This document shows, in pieces, positions 15,907 through 24,816 of a stretch of 57,365 bases of DNA. The stretch covers positions 1 through 57,365 of the forward strand of contig JAMCSN010000263.1 of NCBI GenBank assembly GCA_023381535.1, given 5' to 3'. The position numbers were made by a program, and so were the translations under genes. The first letter of the stretch is position 1. Each line of letters opens with the position of its first letter. Origin of the DNA: Bacteroidota bacterium. GTDB lineage: Bacteria; Bacteroidota; Ignavibacteria; Ignavibacteriales; Melioribacteraceae. A model generated the notes under the pieces. That model had not been told where the DNA came from. It did not search any database and was given only the letters and a program-made list of their open reading frames with translations.

Positions 15907-16581
15907 ATGCAATTAGCTTTAGGTCTTATTGAAACTAAAGGCTTGATCGGAGCGATTGAAGCTGCCGATGCAATGGTTAAAGCCGCCAATGTGAAGCTGG
16001 TGAGTAAAGAAAAAATCACCGCAGCTTTGGTAACGGTAAAAATTATCGGCGAAGTAGCGGCTGTTAAATCAGCCGTTGACGCCGGTGCCGCCGCAGCTCA
16101 ACGTGTAGGTCAGCTAGTTTCAGCTCATGTTATACCACGTCCCGATGATCAGCTTGAAGAAATAATTTACTACTCTTCACTTCAGCCGGTAGCGGAAACA
16201 AAAGAAATTAAAAAAGAAAAACCTCGCGAAGAAAAGGCAGCTGAAAAAGAAACCGCTAGCGAAACTTTGTTCGGAGAAATTGCTGAACCGGAACCGAAGA
16301 TAGTCGTTAGAAAACCCAAACCAAAAGTTACTGCTGAAAAACCGGCAGCCGTTTCAAAGCTGGATTCTTTAAGAGAAGAAGCGATTAAAGAAATGGGCGG
16401 CGCAGAGAAACCGGCGGAAACAACTTCGCAAGAAATTCCAAGCAGCGAAGTACTTTCAAAATTGAATGTTCATAAACTCCGTCACCTTGCAAGAAGCTTT
16501 GAAAACTTTCCAATAAAAGGAAGACAAATCTCGCGTGCAAACCGTGACGAGTTGATTGAACATTTTGATAAGCTGAGATGA
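15907..16581 (+). CDS. BMC shell protein with a C-terminal Rho_N/SAP-like domain
   Basis: A 224-residue protein. Residues 1-90 are a BMC-H domain very similar to its neighbour ([20 protein letters not shown]... [16 protein letters not shown]). Residues 95-175 are a lysine/glutamate/proline-rich, probably disordered linker. Residues 180-224 ([20 protein letters not shown]... [15 protein letters not shown]) resemble the small helical Rho N-terminal/SAP fold, which often binds nucleic acid. Extended shell proteins such as PduK and EutK are known; the role of this tail is unknown. It could tether cargo, the nucleoid or a positioning factor. Confidence 0.85.
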   Translation: MQLALGLIETKGLIGAIEAADAMVKAANVKLVSKEKITAALVTVKIIGEVAAVKSAVDAGAAAAQRVGQLVSAHVIPRPDDQLEEIIYYSSLQPVAETKEIKKEKPREEKAAEKETASETLFGEIAEPEPKIVVRKPKPKVTAEKPAAVSKLDSLREEAIKEMGGAEKPAETTSQEIPSSEVLSKLNVHKLRHLARSFENFPIKGRQISRANRDELIEHFDKLR

Positions 16582-16611
16582 TTACCAAAAGTAAGATTGA
16601 CAAAGACTACT

Positions 16612-16716
16612 AAGCTGTCCCAAAAGTAATTTATTATTCAAAATAGAACGCAGATAACGCAGATTTTAAAAGATTTCCGCGGATTTGTTTTTGAAAAATT
16701 ACTTTTGAGACAGCTT
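16612..16716. repeat. Long imperfect inverted repeat (MITE-like or terminator)
   Basis: AAGCTGTCCCAAAAGTAATT (from 16612) pairs with AATTACTTTTGAGACAGCTT (ending 16716) with one mismatch in about 20 bases, and TTCAAAA/TTTTGAA extends the stem inward. The centre holds a CGCAGATAACGCAGATTTTAA repeat-like text. A T-rich run follows the right arm. It could be a small repeated element of the genome or end the shell-protein transcript. Confidence 0.75.
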
Positions 16717-16733
16717 CTTTTTTATATTTCAAT

Positions 16734-17645
16734 ATGAAGAATAAAGTTATAACCATTTCGCTGATTGCACTGTTTTCTATCGGATTATGGATATCGGTGG
16801 CGTTGTCGCAAGATTATATTATGACGGTTATTGTGCCGGTTCAGTATTCCGATCTTCCGCAAAACTATTCAATCGGTTCTACTTCTGTGGATGAAGTGTA
16901 TCTTCAGATCAAAGGTAAAGGATGGGAACTAGCTAAACTGGATTTGGCGCGAAGGGTCGAATTCAATATTCCGGTTCATAAGAGAGTGGGGCATCACAAA
17001 AACAACATCAGCGATTTTATCGAAGCGAATTCTTGGATAACAAACACGTTTCAAGTTTTGGATATAGCGCCGGGTCAAGTTGAGTACGACGTAGAAAAAA
17101 CCGGAACAAAAACCGTTAAGGTGGGTAAAAACGTCAATCTTGTATTTAAACCCGGTTACGGAATCGTATCACAAGTTAGTATTGAGCCGGAGACAGTTAA
17201 AATATCCGGACCGTCGCAGTTGCTTAATAAAATCGATTCGGTAAAAACCCGGTTCATTGAATTTGACGATATCAGCGACAACATTAGTGCAGACGTTCCT
17301 CTTGAAGAAATCAACGGGATAACCGTCTCTCCGAAGAAATGCAAAGTTAAGTTTGAAGTGCAGAAAATTGTTGATAAAACTTTTGAGGGAATTGAAGTTG
17401 AAGCAAGATCGGTTCCGTATTCCAAGGAGTTGGTTTTATATCCCGGCAAGATTGATGTTGTTTTGCGAGGGGGAATTAATACTCTCGGTAAGTTGACCAA
17501 CGACAGCGTTAAAGCTTACGTCGATTATTGGTCGGCGCTAAAAGAAAATTCCGGTTCGATTGAACCGGTCGTTGAAATTCCTAAGTTCACAACGTTAAGC
17601 GATATTCAACCTAAAAAGATAGAATACATTATCAAACAACACTGA
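16734..17645 (+). CDS. YbbR-domain protein
   Basis: A 303-residue protein with one N-terminal membrane anchor (VITISLIALFSIGLWISVAL) and several YbbR-like beta repeats outside the membrane, for example 'LVFKPGYGIVSQVSIEPETVKISGPSQLLNKIDSVKTRFIEFDDIS'. In other bacteria YbbR proteins partner with CdaA-type di-adenylate cyclases; no cyclase gene is adjacent here, so its partner is unknown. It starts an apparent operon with tmk, ctp and the TauE pair. Confidence 0.8.
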   Translation: MKNKVITISLIALFSIGLWISVALSQDYIMTVIVPVQYSDLPQNYSIGSTSVDEVYLQIKGKGWELAKLDLARRVEFNIPVHKRVGHHKNNISDFIEANSWITNTFQVLDIAPGQVEYDVEKTGTKTVKVGKNVNLVFKPGYGIVSQVSIEPETVKISGPSQLLNKIDSVKTRFIEFDDISDNISADVPLEEINGITVSPKKCKVKFEVQKIVDKTFEGIEVEARSVPYSKELVLYPGKIDVVLRGGINTLGKLTNDSVKAYVDYWSALKENSGSIEPVVEIPKFTTLSDIQPKKIEYIIKQH

Positions 17646-17665
17646 TTATTCCAAGGCTCAAACAC

Positions 17666-18283
17666 ATGTTCATTACATTTGAAGGATTAGACTTCTGCGG
17701 CAAATCAACACAGGTACAGTTGCTCGAAAAGTATTTCACGTCGGAAGGAAAAAACGTAAAAATAATTAGAGAACCGGGCGGCACTCCGATCTCGGAAAAA
17801 ATCCGCGATATACTTCTTGATAAAAAAAATTCGGAGATGTCGATTGAAACCGAGCTGATTTTATTTTCTGCCAGCCGTTCGCAATTAGTGAATGAGATAA
17901 TCCTTCCCGAACTGCGAAAAGATACGATTGTTATTTCCGACCGGTTTCACGATTCATCCATTGCGTACCAAGGTTTCGGTAGGAAAATTTCTTTGCACTT
18001 CGTTGAAGAGCTTCAAAGTTTTGTGATCGGCAAAGCAATTCCCGACATCACTTTTTTCCTCGACATTCCGATCAAAGAAGTGATTGCGAGAAAATCGAAA
18101 GTGAGTAAAGTGGATCTGGACAGAATCGAATCCTCCAAAATGGATTTTTACAAACGTGTTCGCGACGGTTATCTTTATCTATCAGATAAAGAAAAAAGAT
18201 TTTGCACAATCGATGGTACTCTTTCTATTGAGGAAATACACAAGATCATAATTAACAAAGTTGAAGAGTTGGAAAAAGCATAG
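17666..18283 (+). CDS. tmk: Thymidylate kinase
   Basis: A 205-residue enzyme phosphorylating dTMP to dTDP with ATP. P-loop 'FEGLDFCGKSTQVQLL', the 'IIREPGGTPISEKIRDILLD' segment that binds dTMP, 'ISDRFHDSSIAYQGFGR' (the DR[YFH] motif) and a short lid follow in the usual order. The length is normal. It sits 20 bases after ybbR and 10 bases before the S41 protease gene. Confidence 0.95.
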   Translation: MFITFEGLDFCGKSTQVQLLEKYFTSEGKNVKIIREPGGTPISEKIRDILLDKKNSEMSIETELILFSASRSQLVNEIILPELRKDTIVISDRFHDSSIAYQGFGRKISLHFVEELQSFVIGKAIPDITFFLDIPIKEVIARKSKVSKVDLDRIESSKMDFYKRVRDGYLYLSDKEKRFCTIDGTLSIEEIHKIIINKVEELEKA

Positions 18284-18292
18284 AGGTTTTAA

Positions 18293-19933
18293 ATGCGATT
18301 GATTAAAAGAATATTTCTGCCGCTTATTGCCGTGGTTTTTTTCTCCGGTTTCATCACGCGCGATAACGACATATATTTTCAAATAAACAAAGGCATCGAT
18401 ATTTTCGGGCGAGTCTATAAAGAAGTAGCGCTCAATTACGTAGATCAGTTGAATCCCGAAGAGTTTATGCTTGCCGGCATTAACGGCATGTTAACTTCGT
18501 TGGACCCTTATACAAATTTCATAGATGCTGACGGGCAAAAAGACATTGACATAATTACGAAAGGAAAGTACGGCGGCATTGGTGCAACTGTTGGACTCCG
18601 TAACGACAACGTAACCATTGTTGATCTGATTGAAGGATTCAGCGCTCAACGGCAAGGTATGCGTATCGGCGACGTTATCACGAAAATAAACAACGTTCGG
18701 ATTACAAAAGACAATTTTGAAAGTCTCAGCGAAATGCTCAAGGGCGATCCCGGTACGACGATCTCCGTCACAGTAAAACGCGACGGTGCGAGCGATGAAA
18801 TTACTTTCAATCTTGTCCGCGAAGAGATTGAAGTGAAGAATGTAACTTATTACGGATTTGTTCCTGCCGGAAGTAAAAACGCATACATCAAACTTAGCGG
18901 CTTCTCGCAGACTGCGGGAGAAGAAGTTAAGAAGGCGCTGCTGGATTTAAAATCTAAAGGTGAAATCGAATCGTTGATCTTGGACCTTAGAGGCAATCCC
19001 GGCGGTTTGTTGGATGCTGCTATTGATGTTTGCGGAAAGTTTCTCAATAAAGGTCAATTGATTGTCTCGGTAATCGGTAGAGACAGTCTCAACACAAAAA
19101 ATTATTCGTCCAATGAAGAACCAATTGCCGGCAAAGTAAGAATGGCAGTTTTGATAGACGGGGGATCGGCGTCGGCTTCGGAAATTGTTTCCGGCGCTAT
19201 GCAAGATCATGATAGAGCCGTTTTGGTCGGAACAAACTCTTACGGCAAAGGACTTGTTCAGACAATAATTCCATTGTCTTACAATACATCGTTAAAGATT
19301 ACAACTGCGCGGTATTACACGCCGAGCGGGAGATCGATTCAAAAGATCGATTACGCGGAGAAGAACAGAGTCTTCGAGAAAAATTCTTATGTTACCCAGA
19401 AGAAATTTAAAACAGACGACGGACGAACAGTTCTTTCCGCCGGCGGAATAATGCCCGATACCGTTGTGCAGAATGAATCGAAATCTTATTTGGTACAAAC
19501 TCTTTTAGCTGACGGAATGTTTTTCAGATTTGCTACTCATTTCTTCAACGGAAATACTCAAGCTGATACGAGAAAACTTTCATCGGAGTATCTTCTTAAT
19601 GAGTTCGTGAGCTATTTGAAAAGTCAGAAATTTGAATTTGTCTCACGATCGGAAAAATTAATTGATCTGCTGAAGACGGCGGCAACTGAAGAAAACCTTG
19701 ACGCAAGTTTTATAGCTGAATTGAAAAAACAAGAAAACCGGATCGATGCGAGTCATTCAAATGAAATTGAGAAGTATAAAGATGATATCGTGCATCTTAT
19801 CCGTGAAGAACTTGCAGCACGAAGCGACGGCCGCCAGGGAAGAATAACCGAGTCATTGAAATTCGACGATCAGTTTACGACCGCCTACAATATTTTGAAT
19901 AATTCAAAAAGCTATTCCAAATTCTTGAGATAA
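18293..19933 (+). CDS. C-terminal processing peptidase, S41 family
   Basis: A 546-residue exported protease with an N-terminal hydrophobic segment. It has a PDZ domain (about residues 90-175, 'GIGATVGLRNDNVTIVDLIEGFSAQRQGMRIGDVITKINN') and an S41 catalytic core with serine near residue 292 in 'GGSASASEIVSGAMQDHDRA' and lysine near 319 in 'TNSYGKGLVQT'. It cleaves proteins from their C-terminus in the periplasm. About 170 residues after the core (mostly charged helices) are common in Bacteroidota-type CTPs. A GAGG ribosome-binding site precedes the ATG. Confidence 0.93.
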   Translation: MRLIKRIFLPLIAVVFFSGFITRDNDIYFQINKGIDIFGRVYKEVALNYVDQLNPEEFMLAGINGMLTSLDPYTNFIDADGQKDIDIITKGKYGGIGATVGLRNDNVTIVDLIEGFSAQRQGMRIGDVITKINNVRITKDNFESLSEMLKGDPGTTISVTVKRDGASDEITFNLVREEIEVKNVTYYGFVPAGSKNAYIKLSGFSQTAGEEVKKALLDLKSKGEIESLILDLRGNPGGLLDAAIDVCGKFLNKGQLIVSVIGRDSLNTKNYSSNEEPIAGKVRMAVLIDGGSASASEIVSGAMQDHDRAVLVGTNSYGKGLVQTIIPLSYNTSLKITTARYYTPSGRSIQKIDYAEKNRVFEKNSYVTQKKFKTDDGRTVLSAGGIMPDTVVQNESKSYLVQTLLADGMFFRFATHFFNGNTQADTRKLSSEYLLNEFVSYLKSQKFEFVSRSEKLIDLLKTAATEENLDASFIAELKKQENRIDASHSNEIEKYKDDIVHLIREELAARSDGRQGRITESLKFDDQFTTAYNILNNSKSYSKFLR

Positions 19934-19936
19934 CTA

Positions 19937-20809
19937 ATGCTGCTTACTTATGTTCTTATTTTTGTGTTGGCTGTATTTGCCGGTATTCTGGGTGCACTCG
20001 TGGGCATTGGCGGAGGTATTATCATCGTGCCGGCTTTGGCGCTTCTCTTAAATATTCCAATTCACCAGGCAGTTGCTGCAAGTTTGGTCTCCGTTATCGC
20101 AACATCGATTGCTGGCGCGCATACTTATGTCGAGCAGCAGATCACAAACGTCCGCCTCGGCATGTTTCTCGAAGTTTCGACCACGTTAGGCGCGCTTGTC
20201 GGCGCTGTTCTCGCGTTGGTCTTATCGGGCTGGGTTATCAGCGTTGTGTTTGGAATTCTTGTTATGACGATGGCTATCTTTTCATACGTCACCAGGTCGC
20301 ATGATGACAAAATAAATTTTGACGAAGAAAGAATAAATGAAAATGCCAAGCTTGAATCATACCTGAACATAAAGAGCAAGTACTTCGACAAAGCTTTGAA
20401 CAAAGAGATCCATTATGTGGCGCACAAACCGGTTGCCGGAAGTGCAATCTCGTTCGTTGCGGGTGTTGGTTCCGGATTGTTGGGTATTGGCGGAGGCGTT
20501 CTGAAAGTTACCGCCATGAATGCTCTGATGAAAATTCCAATGAAGGTAGCAGTTGCTACGAGCAAATTTATGATAGGGTTAACCGCTGCAACCAGCGCGA
20601 TCATTTACTTTATCAGCGGGACAATAAATTTCTTTATTGTTGCGCCGGTTGCAATAGGAACAATGGCAGGTGCTACTCTCGGCAGCATGCTGATGAATCG
20701 GTTCAAGAGCAAAACTATTAAACTAATTTTCACAATTGTCGCTTCGTACCTTGCGTTTAGAATGCTGCTAAAAGGTTTGAGCGACGGATTCGGGATAAAT
20801 ATTTTTTAA
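19937..20809 (+). CDS. TauE/SafE-family membrane transporter
   Basis: A 290-residue integral membrane protein with two homologous halves. Each begins with a glycine-rich signature: 'AGILGALVGIGGGIIIVPALALLLNIPIHQAVAASLVSVIATS' and 'GVGSGLLGIGGGVLKVTAMNALMKIPMKVAVATSKFMIG'. The family exports sulfite, sulfoacetate and related anions, or takes up sulfur compounds; the substrate here is not known. The DUF1634 gene follows after 1 base, a pairing seen in many genomes. Confidence 0.9.
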   Translation: MLLTYVLIFVLAVFAGILGALVGIGGGIIIVPALALLLNIPIHQAVAASLVSVIATSIAGAHTYVEQQITNVRLGMFLEVSTTLGALVGAVLALVLSGWVISVVFGILVMTMAIFSYVTRSHDDKINFDEERINENAKLESYLNIKSKYFDKALNKEIHYVAHKPVAGSAISFVAGVGSGLLGIGGGVLKVTAMNALMKIPMKVAVATSKFMIGLTAATSAIIYFISGTINFFIVAPVAIGTMAGATLGSMLMNRFKSKTIKLIFTIVASYLAFRMLLKGLSDGFGINIF

Positions 20810-20810
20810 T

Positions 20811-21203
20811 ATGACACATAATAATTTAGAAAAAAATAATACGCTCGATAATGTTGAAAGCGTGATAGTTAAAGTTCTCGCTGCCGGCATTTATTTATCG
20901 TCCGCATTTTTTATTGCGGGACTCCTTCTTTTGTTTATAAAACACGAACAGATTGAAACGTCACATTTCTATTTCAATAATTTCCAAGAATTCTGGAACG
21001 ACATTCTGAAACTTAATGCCAAGCCGTTTCTTTTTGCCGGTACTGCAATACTGATTCTTACTCCCATAAGCAGAGTGGTGCTTTCGATTATTCAATTTTG
21101 GAGATACAAGGAAAGAAAATTTGCCATGATAACTTTGATTGTGGCGTTTGTAATCCTGATCAGCGTAGCAATGGGGATTATATTTTCACTTCGATTGGGA
21201 TAA
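20811..21203 (+). CDS. DUF1634 membrane protein
   Basis: A 130-residue protein with three predicted membrane helices ('VLAAGIYLSSAFFIAGLLLLFI', 'PFLFAGTAILILTPISRVVLSIIQF' and 'MITLIVAFVILISVAMGIIFSL'). DUF1634 proteins are commonly encoded next to TauE/SafE transporters and are thought to be accessory subunits. It is the last gene of the ybbR-to-TauE run and converges on the next gene. Confidence 0.85.
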   Translation: MTHNNLEKNNTLDNVESVIVKVLAAGIYLSSAFFIAGLLLLFIKHEQIETSHFYFNNFQEFWNDILKLNAKPFLFAGTAILILTPISRVVLSIIQFWRYKERKFAMITLIVAFVILISVAMGIIFSLRLG

Positions 21204-21228
21204 AGAAACCCGCGGACACATCTTCGTC

Positions 21229-22887
21229 TTATCGTTGGAAAATCAATTGCGTTGCAAGCTCGGAAGAAGATTGATAGTTCTTCAAGTAGTGCACTTTTAC
21301 TTTCTCACGATTTCTGACCAGCCAGCTCAATGATATTTTCAGCCGCTCCAAATCTTTCTCGGAAATTTCTTTGAATGATTGAATCGTTCCGTCGAAATAA
21401 TCTTGCAAGCTTTCGTCAAAATTTTCTTTCTCGCCAACGAAATAATCCTTGAATACGATTTTCCCTTCTAGCAAAAGCATAAAATCGTTTTTGATAGGTC
21501 CGTTTATTTCTATTAGTACGTTGGCTTTGTTTATCGGCTCTGCAAGAATAGATGATCTGTTCAGTTGATCTAGTATGAGCTGAACAATGTCCCGGATTTG
21601 TGCGGCTTCCTCATACTTCTGTTTCGAGCTGAGCTCTTTCATCTGGTTAAGGAGGCGATCGACCGCTGACTGATTTTGCCCGCACAAGAATTCGTTAACA
21701 CGCTCTAATTCTTCGCGGTACGAACTATCAATATCCTTGCTGATGCACGGCGCATAGCAGCGTTCAATATCGGCAAGATAGCACTTCTTTCCTTTCTTTA
21801 ATTCTTTGTCGCTGCATTCCCTAAGCTGGTAAGTTTTGTCGATAATTTCCTTCAGTGAGTTTGCCGTGTCGCGGTTTGCATAAGGACCGTAGTAGTTATT
21901 GCCGTCAAAATCGAAAGAGCTTGTTACTTCAACTGAAGGATACTTTTTCTTTACGGATGCTCTGACGAAGTAGTTTCGCGGATATCTTTTGAGAAGCGTG
22001 TTCATCTTGGGATTGTGAGTTTTCACAAGTTCCGTCTCGGCGATAAGTGCGGTTAATTCGCTGTTTGTTCTGTTAAAGTTGAGCGATGAAGCCTGCCGTA
22101 CAATTTTTTTCGATTTCCTTAAGGCATTACTCAAGAAATAACTTCTCAACCGTTCTCTCAGCGATTTAGCTTTGCCGATATAAATTATTTCACCCTTCGC
22201 ATTCTTGAAAAAATACACACCTGGATCGGACGGAACTTTTGCCAGGTCGTCTATCAGCTTTTTTTTAATCATAGTAAACGGCGCCGGACTGAAAGTTATC
22301 CGCTGAAAATTTATGAGGTCGCTTACGGTGTGAACGCCGTGTTCTTCGCGCAGCAGTTTGAACATGCGCACAAGAATTTTTGCAGTGGCGGATGCATCGC
22401 CAAGTCCCCGGTGAACGTAGCGATGCCGGATGCGTAATTGCTTAACCAAGTTGCCGAGTGATTTGCTCGGAAGCTGCGGATAGAGTCTTCTTGCCAAACG
22501 CAGCGTGCAGATCGCTTCGTTCTTAGGAAACTCCAATTCGTAATTGGCGCATTCGTGTTTCAAGAATGAGTGATCGAAACTAAGATTGTGCGCGGTTAAG
22601 ATCGAATCGCCGATGAACTCTTTGATCTTGTAATAGACTTCATCGAAATAGGGAGCGTCCTGCACATCGGAATTTGTTATACCGGTCATTTGTGTAATGA
22701 AAAACGGAACCGGTCTCCCCGGATTTATAAACGATGAAAACGTATCCGTAACTTTTCCTTTCCGCAGCTTAACAATGCCGATTTCAATAACCTTGTCGTT
22801 TCGAGCCGAAGTGCCGGTCGTTTCAAAATCGAAAACCGAATACTCGGCATCTTCAAAGGGGATTTCTGCTATTCTATTCTCTTTCAT
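21229..22887 (-). CDS. Fusion of a DnaQ-like exonuclease and a UvrC-type GIY-YIG nuclease
   Basis: A 552-residue protein. Residues 10-180 are a DEDDh exonuclease ('YSVFDFETTGTSARNDKVIEIG', 'TAHNLSFDHSFLKHE', 'HRGLGDASATAKIL'). Residues 210-300 are a GIY-YIG domain ('DPGVYFFKNAKGEIIYIGKAKSLRERLRSYF'), followed by the UvrC cysteine-rich/UVR region ('KCYLADIERCYAPCIS' and 'MKELSSKQKYEEAAQIRD'). There is no RNase H or HhH part, so it resembles Cho rather than UvrC. Exonuclease-Cho fusions are known in several phyla and are expected to act in DNA repair. It is convergent with the DUF1634 gene. Confidence 0.9.
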   Translation of the reverse strand: MKENRIAEIPFEDAEYSVFDFETTGTSARNDKVIEIGIVKLRKGKVTDTFSSFINPGRPVPFFITQMTGITNSDVQDAPYFDEVYYKIKEFIGDSILTAHNLSFDHSFLKHECANYELEFPKNEAICTLRLARRLYPQLPSKSLGNLVKQLRIRHRYVHRGLGDASATAKILVRMFKLLREEHGVHTVSDLINFQRITFSPAPFTMIKKKLIDDLAKVPSDPGVYFFKNAKGEIIYIGKAKSLRERLRSYFLSNALRKSKKIVRQASSLNFNRTNSELTALIAETELVKTHNPKMNTLLKRYPRNYFVRASVKKKYPSVEVTSSFDFDGNNYYGPYANRDTANSLKEIIDKTYQLRECSDKELKKGKKCYLADIERCYAPCISKDIDSSYREELERVNEFLCGQNQSAVDRLLNQMKELSSKQKYEEAAQIRDIVQLILDQLNRSSILAEPINKANVLIEINGPIKNDFMLLLEGKIVFKDYFVGEKENFDESLQDYFDGTIQSFKEISEKDLERLKISLSWLVRNREKVKVHYLKNYQSSSELATQLIFQR

Positions 22888-23083
22888 CCGTCAGTCAGTT
22901 TCACAAAACAAATTTAACCAAAATTGACAATACGTTTAGCGGCTTAATTGTAGTTTTACTTTAGTATTTGCACATAGAAAAGCGGGAATGTCTAACCAAA
23001 CAAATAAAGTTCAAGCACCAAACATCAAGTTCTTTTCAACATTCCCCGTTTTTAGATATATTGCACGCCAAAAGAAAGTAATT

Positions 23084-23884
23084 ATGACAATTAATATTCT
23101 ATTCATCGGCGATATTGTCGGTCAGCCGGGTCTTGATATTGTGCAGATGTACTTGCCAAGCTTGCAGAAGAAATACCGGATCGATGTTACAATTGCCAAC
23201 GGAGAAAATGCTTCTGACGGCAAGGGGTGTACCGAGAAGGAAGCGAAGCCGCTCTTCGATCTCGGCGTTCATGCTATAACCGGCGGCAATCACACGTGGG
23301 ATAAACATCAATCGCAAGAATACTTGAAAGCGGAACCGCGTGCCATCCGTCCGTTAAATTATCCAAAGGGAACGTTCGGCAGCGGTTATGTTTTTGTTAA
23401 TTCTCCAAAAGGAAAGATTGCAGTTTTGAATTTACAAGGACGCGCGTTCATGGCGCCGATCGATTGTCCGTTCCGTTCAGCCGATTGGGTGCTTCCAAAA
23501 TTAAAACAAGAAACTAAAGTTGTTATCGTTGATATGCACGCCGAAGCGACGGCAGAAAAATTAGCGCTCGCAAATTATTTAGACGGAAAAGTTACAGCGG
23601 TAATCGGCACGCACACTCACATTCAAACTTCCGATGAAAGAATTTTTCCAAACGGAACCGGATACATTACGGATTGCGGAATGACCGGACCGTATGATTC
23701 GGTAATCGGTATGAAGACCGATGCGGCGATTAACCGTTTCATTTATCAGACTCCGCAGAAGTACCAGACAGCAGCCGGAAATGTTCATTTGACTGCAGTG
23801 TATTTAAAAGTTGATATGGAAACCGGAAAGACTGTGGAGATCGAAAGAATTTTTATTCCGGAATTTGATAAGAGCAGTAGTTAG
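23084..23884 (+). CDS. YmdB-family metallophosphoesterase
   Basis: About 266 residues from the ATG at 23084 (MTINILFIGDIVGQPGLD); the frame is open 32 codons further upstream, but that part does not resemble the family. Metal ligands are visible in 'GDIVGQPG', 'NGENASDGKGCTEKEA', 'TGGNHTWDKH', 'DMHAEATAEKLALANYLDGKVTAVIGTHTHIQTSDERI'. Characterised members hydrolyse cyclic nucleotides. The gene lies 36 bases upstream of folD on the same strand. Confidence 0.9.
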   Translation: MTINILFIGDIVGQPGLDIVQMYLPSLQKKYRIDVTIANGENASDGKGCTEKEAKPLFDLGVHAITGGNHTWDKHQSQEYLKAEPRAIRPLNYPKGTFGSGYVFVNSPKGKIAVLNLQGRAFMAPIDCPFRSADWVLPKLKQETKVVIVDMHAEATAEKLALANYLDGKVTAVIGTHTHIQTSDERIFPNGTGYITDCGMTGPYDSVIGMKTDAAINRFIYQTPQKYQTAAGNVHLTAVYLKVDMETGKTVEIERIFIPEFDKSSS

Positions 23885-23920
23885 TATTGAGTATCTAGTA
23901 GTTAGAAGGAGATTTTTTTA

Positions 23921-24814
23921 ATGGCAGTAATTATTGACGGTAAGAAAGTAGCGGCAGAGATTCGGCAAGAGCTGAAAGAAAAAGTTGATTGGCTCCGGTC
24001 ATTAAACGTTAGAGTGCCGGGACTGGTAACAATATTGGTTGGAGACAATCCCGCATCGCTTTCGTATGTTACATCGAAAGGCAAAGCTTGTAATGAAATC
24101 GGTATGCTTTCCAAGATTGAAAAATTATCTGCTGATACAAGCGAAGAAGTACTGCTTAGACTTATTGATTCATACAATGCGAACAATGATTTCGACGGAA
24201 TACTCGTACAGCTTCCGCTGCCGAAACATATTAACGAAGACAAAGTTATAGAACGGATCGCGCCGTCGAAGGATGTTGATGGATTTCATCCAATCAGCGT
24301 TGGCAATCTGGTAATCGGCAAAGAAACTTTTTATCCATGCACTCCGTACGGAGTAGTTGAATTATTGAAGCGTTATAAAATTGAAACGAGCGGCAAACAC
24401 GTTGTAGTTGTCGGCAGAAGCAATATTGTCGGTAAGCCGGTTGCTAATCTGCTTCTTCAGAAAAAAGAAGGTGCAAACGCTGTGGTTACAGTTTGTCATT
24501 CTGCTGCAAAAGATTTATCACGATTTACAAAGGAAGCAGACATTTTGATCGCCGCAATCGGGAAGCCGTATTTCATTAAAGCCGATATGGTTAAAGACGG
24601 AGTCGCTGTTATTGATGTTGGAATAAACCGTGTCGAAGATTCAACTTTGCCGAAAGGTTACAAGCTCGTTGGCGATGTTGATTACGAAAACGTTTCGAAG
24701 AAAGCTTCATTCATCACACCGGTTCCCGGCGGCGTTGGTCCGATGACAATTGCAATGTTGCTTCAAAATACATTTCTTGCTTACATTAAAATCACAAAAC
24801 AAAAGTTGTCTTGA
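23921..24814 (+). CDS. folD: Methylenetetrahydrofolate dehydrogenase/cyclohydrolase
   Basis: A 297-residue bifunctional enzyme interconverting methylene-, methenyl- and formyl-THF for one-carbon metabolism. Signatures: '[21 protein letters not shown]' with the catalytic lysine, '[33 protein letters not shown]' and '[14 protein letters not shown]... [17 protein letters not shown]', plus '[19 protein letters not shown]'. An AGAAGGAG ribosome-binding site precedes the ATG. It overlaps or abuts deoC, suggesting coupling. Confidence 0.97.
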   Translation: MAVIIDGKKVAAEIRQELKEKVDWLRSLNVRVPGLVTILVGDNPASLSYVTSKGKACNEIGMLSKIEKLSADTSEEVLLRLIDSYNANNDFDGILVQLPLPKHINEDKVIERIAPSKDVDGFHPISVGNLVIGKETFYPCTPYGVVELLKRYKIETSGKHVVVVGRSNIVGKPVANLLLQKKEGANAVVTVCHSAAKDLSRFTKEADILIAAIGKPYFIKADMVKDGVAVIDVGINRVEDSTLPKGYKLVGDVDYENVSKKASFITPVPGGVGPMTIAMLLQNTFLAYIKITKQKLS

Positions 24815-24816
24815 AA

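Noticed and set aside
22988..23083. 32-codon N-terminal extension of the YmdB-like protein
   Set aside because: The family begins at MTINILFIGD; the extension has no ribosome-binding site and no similarity.
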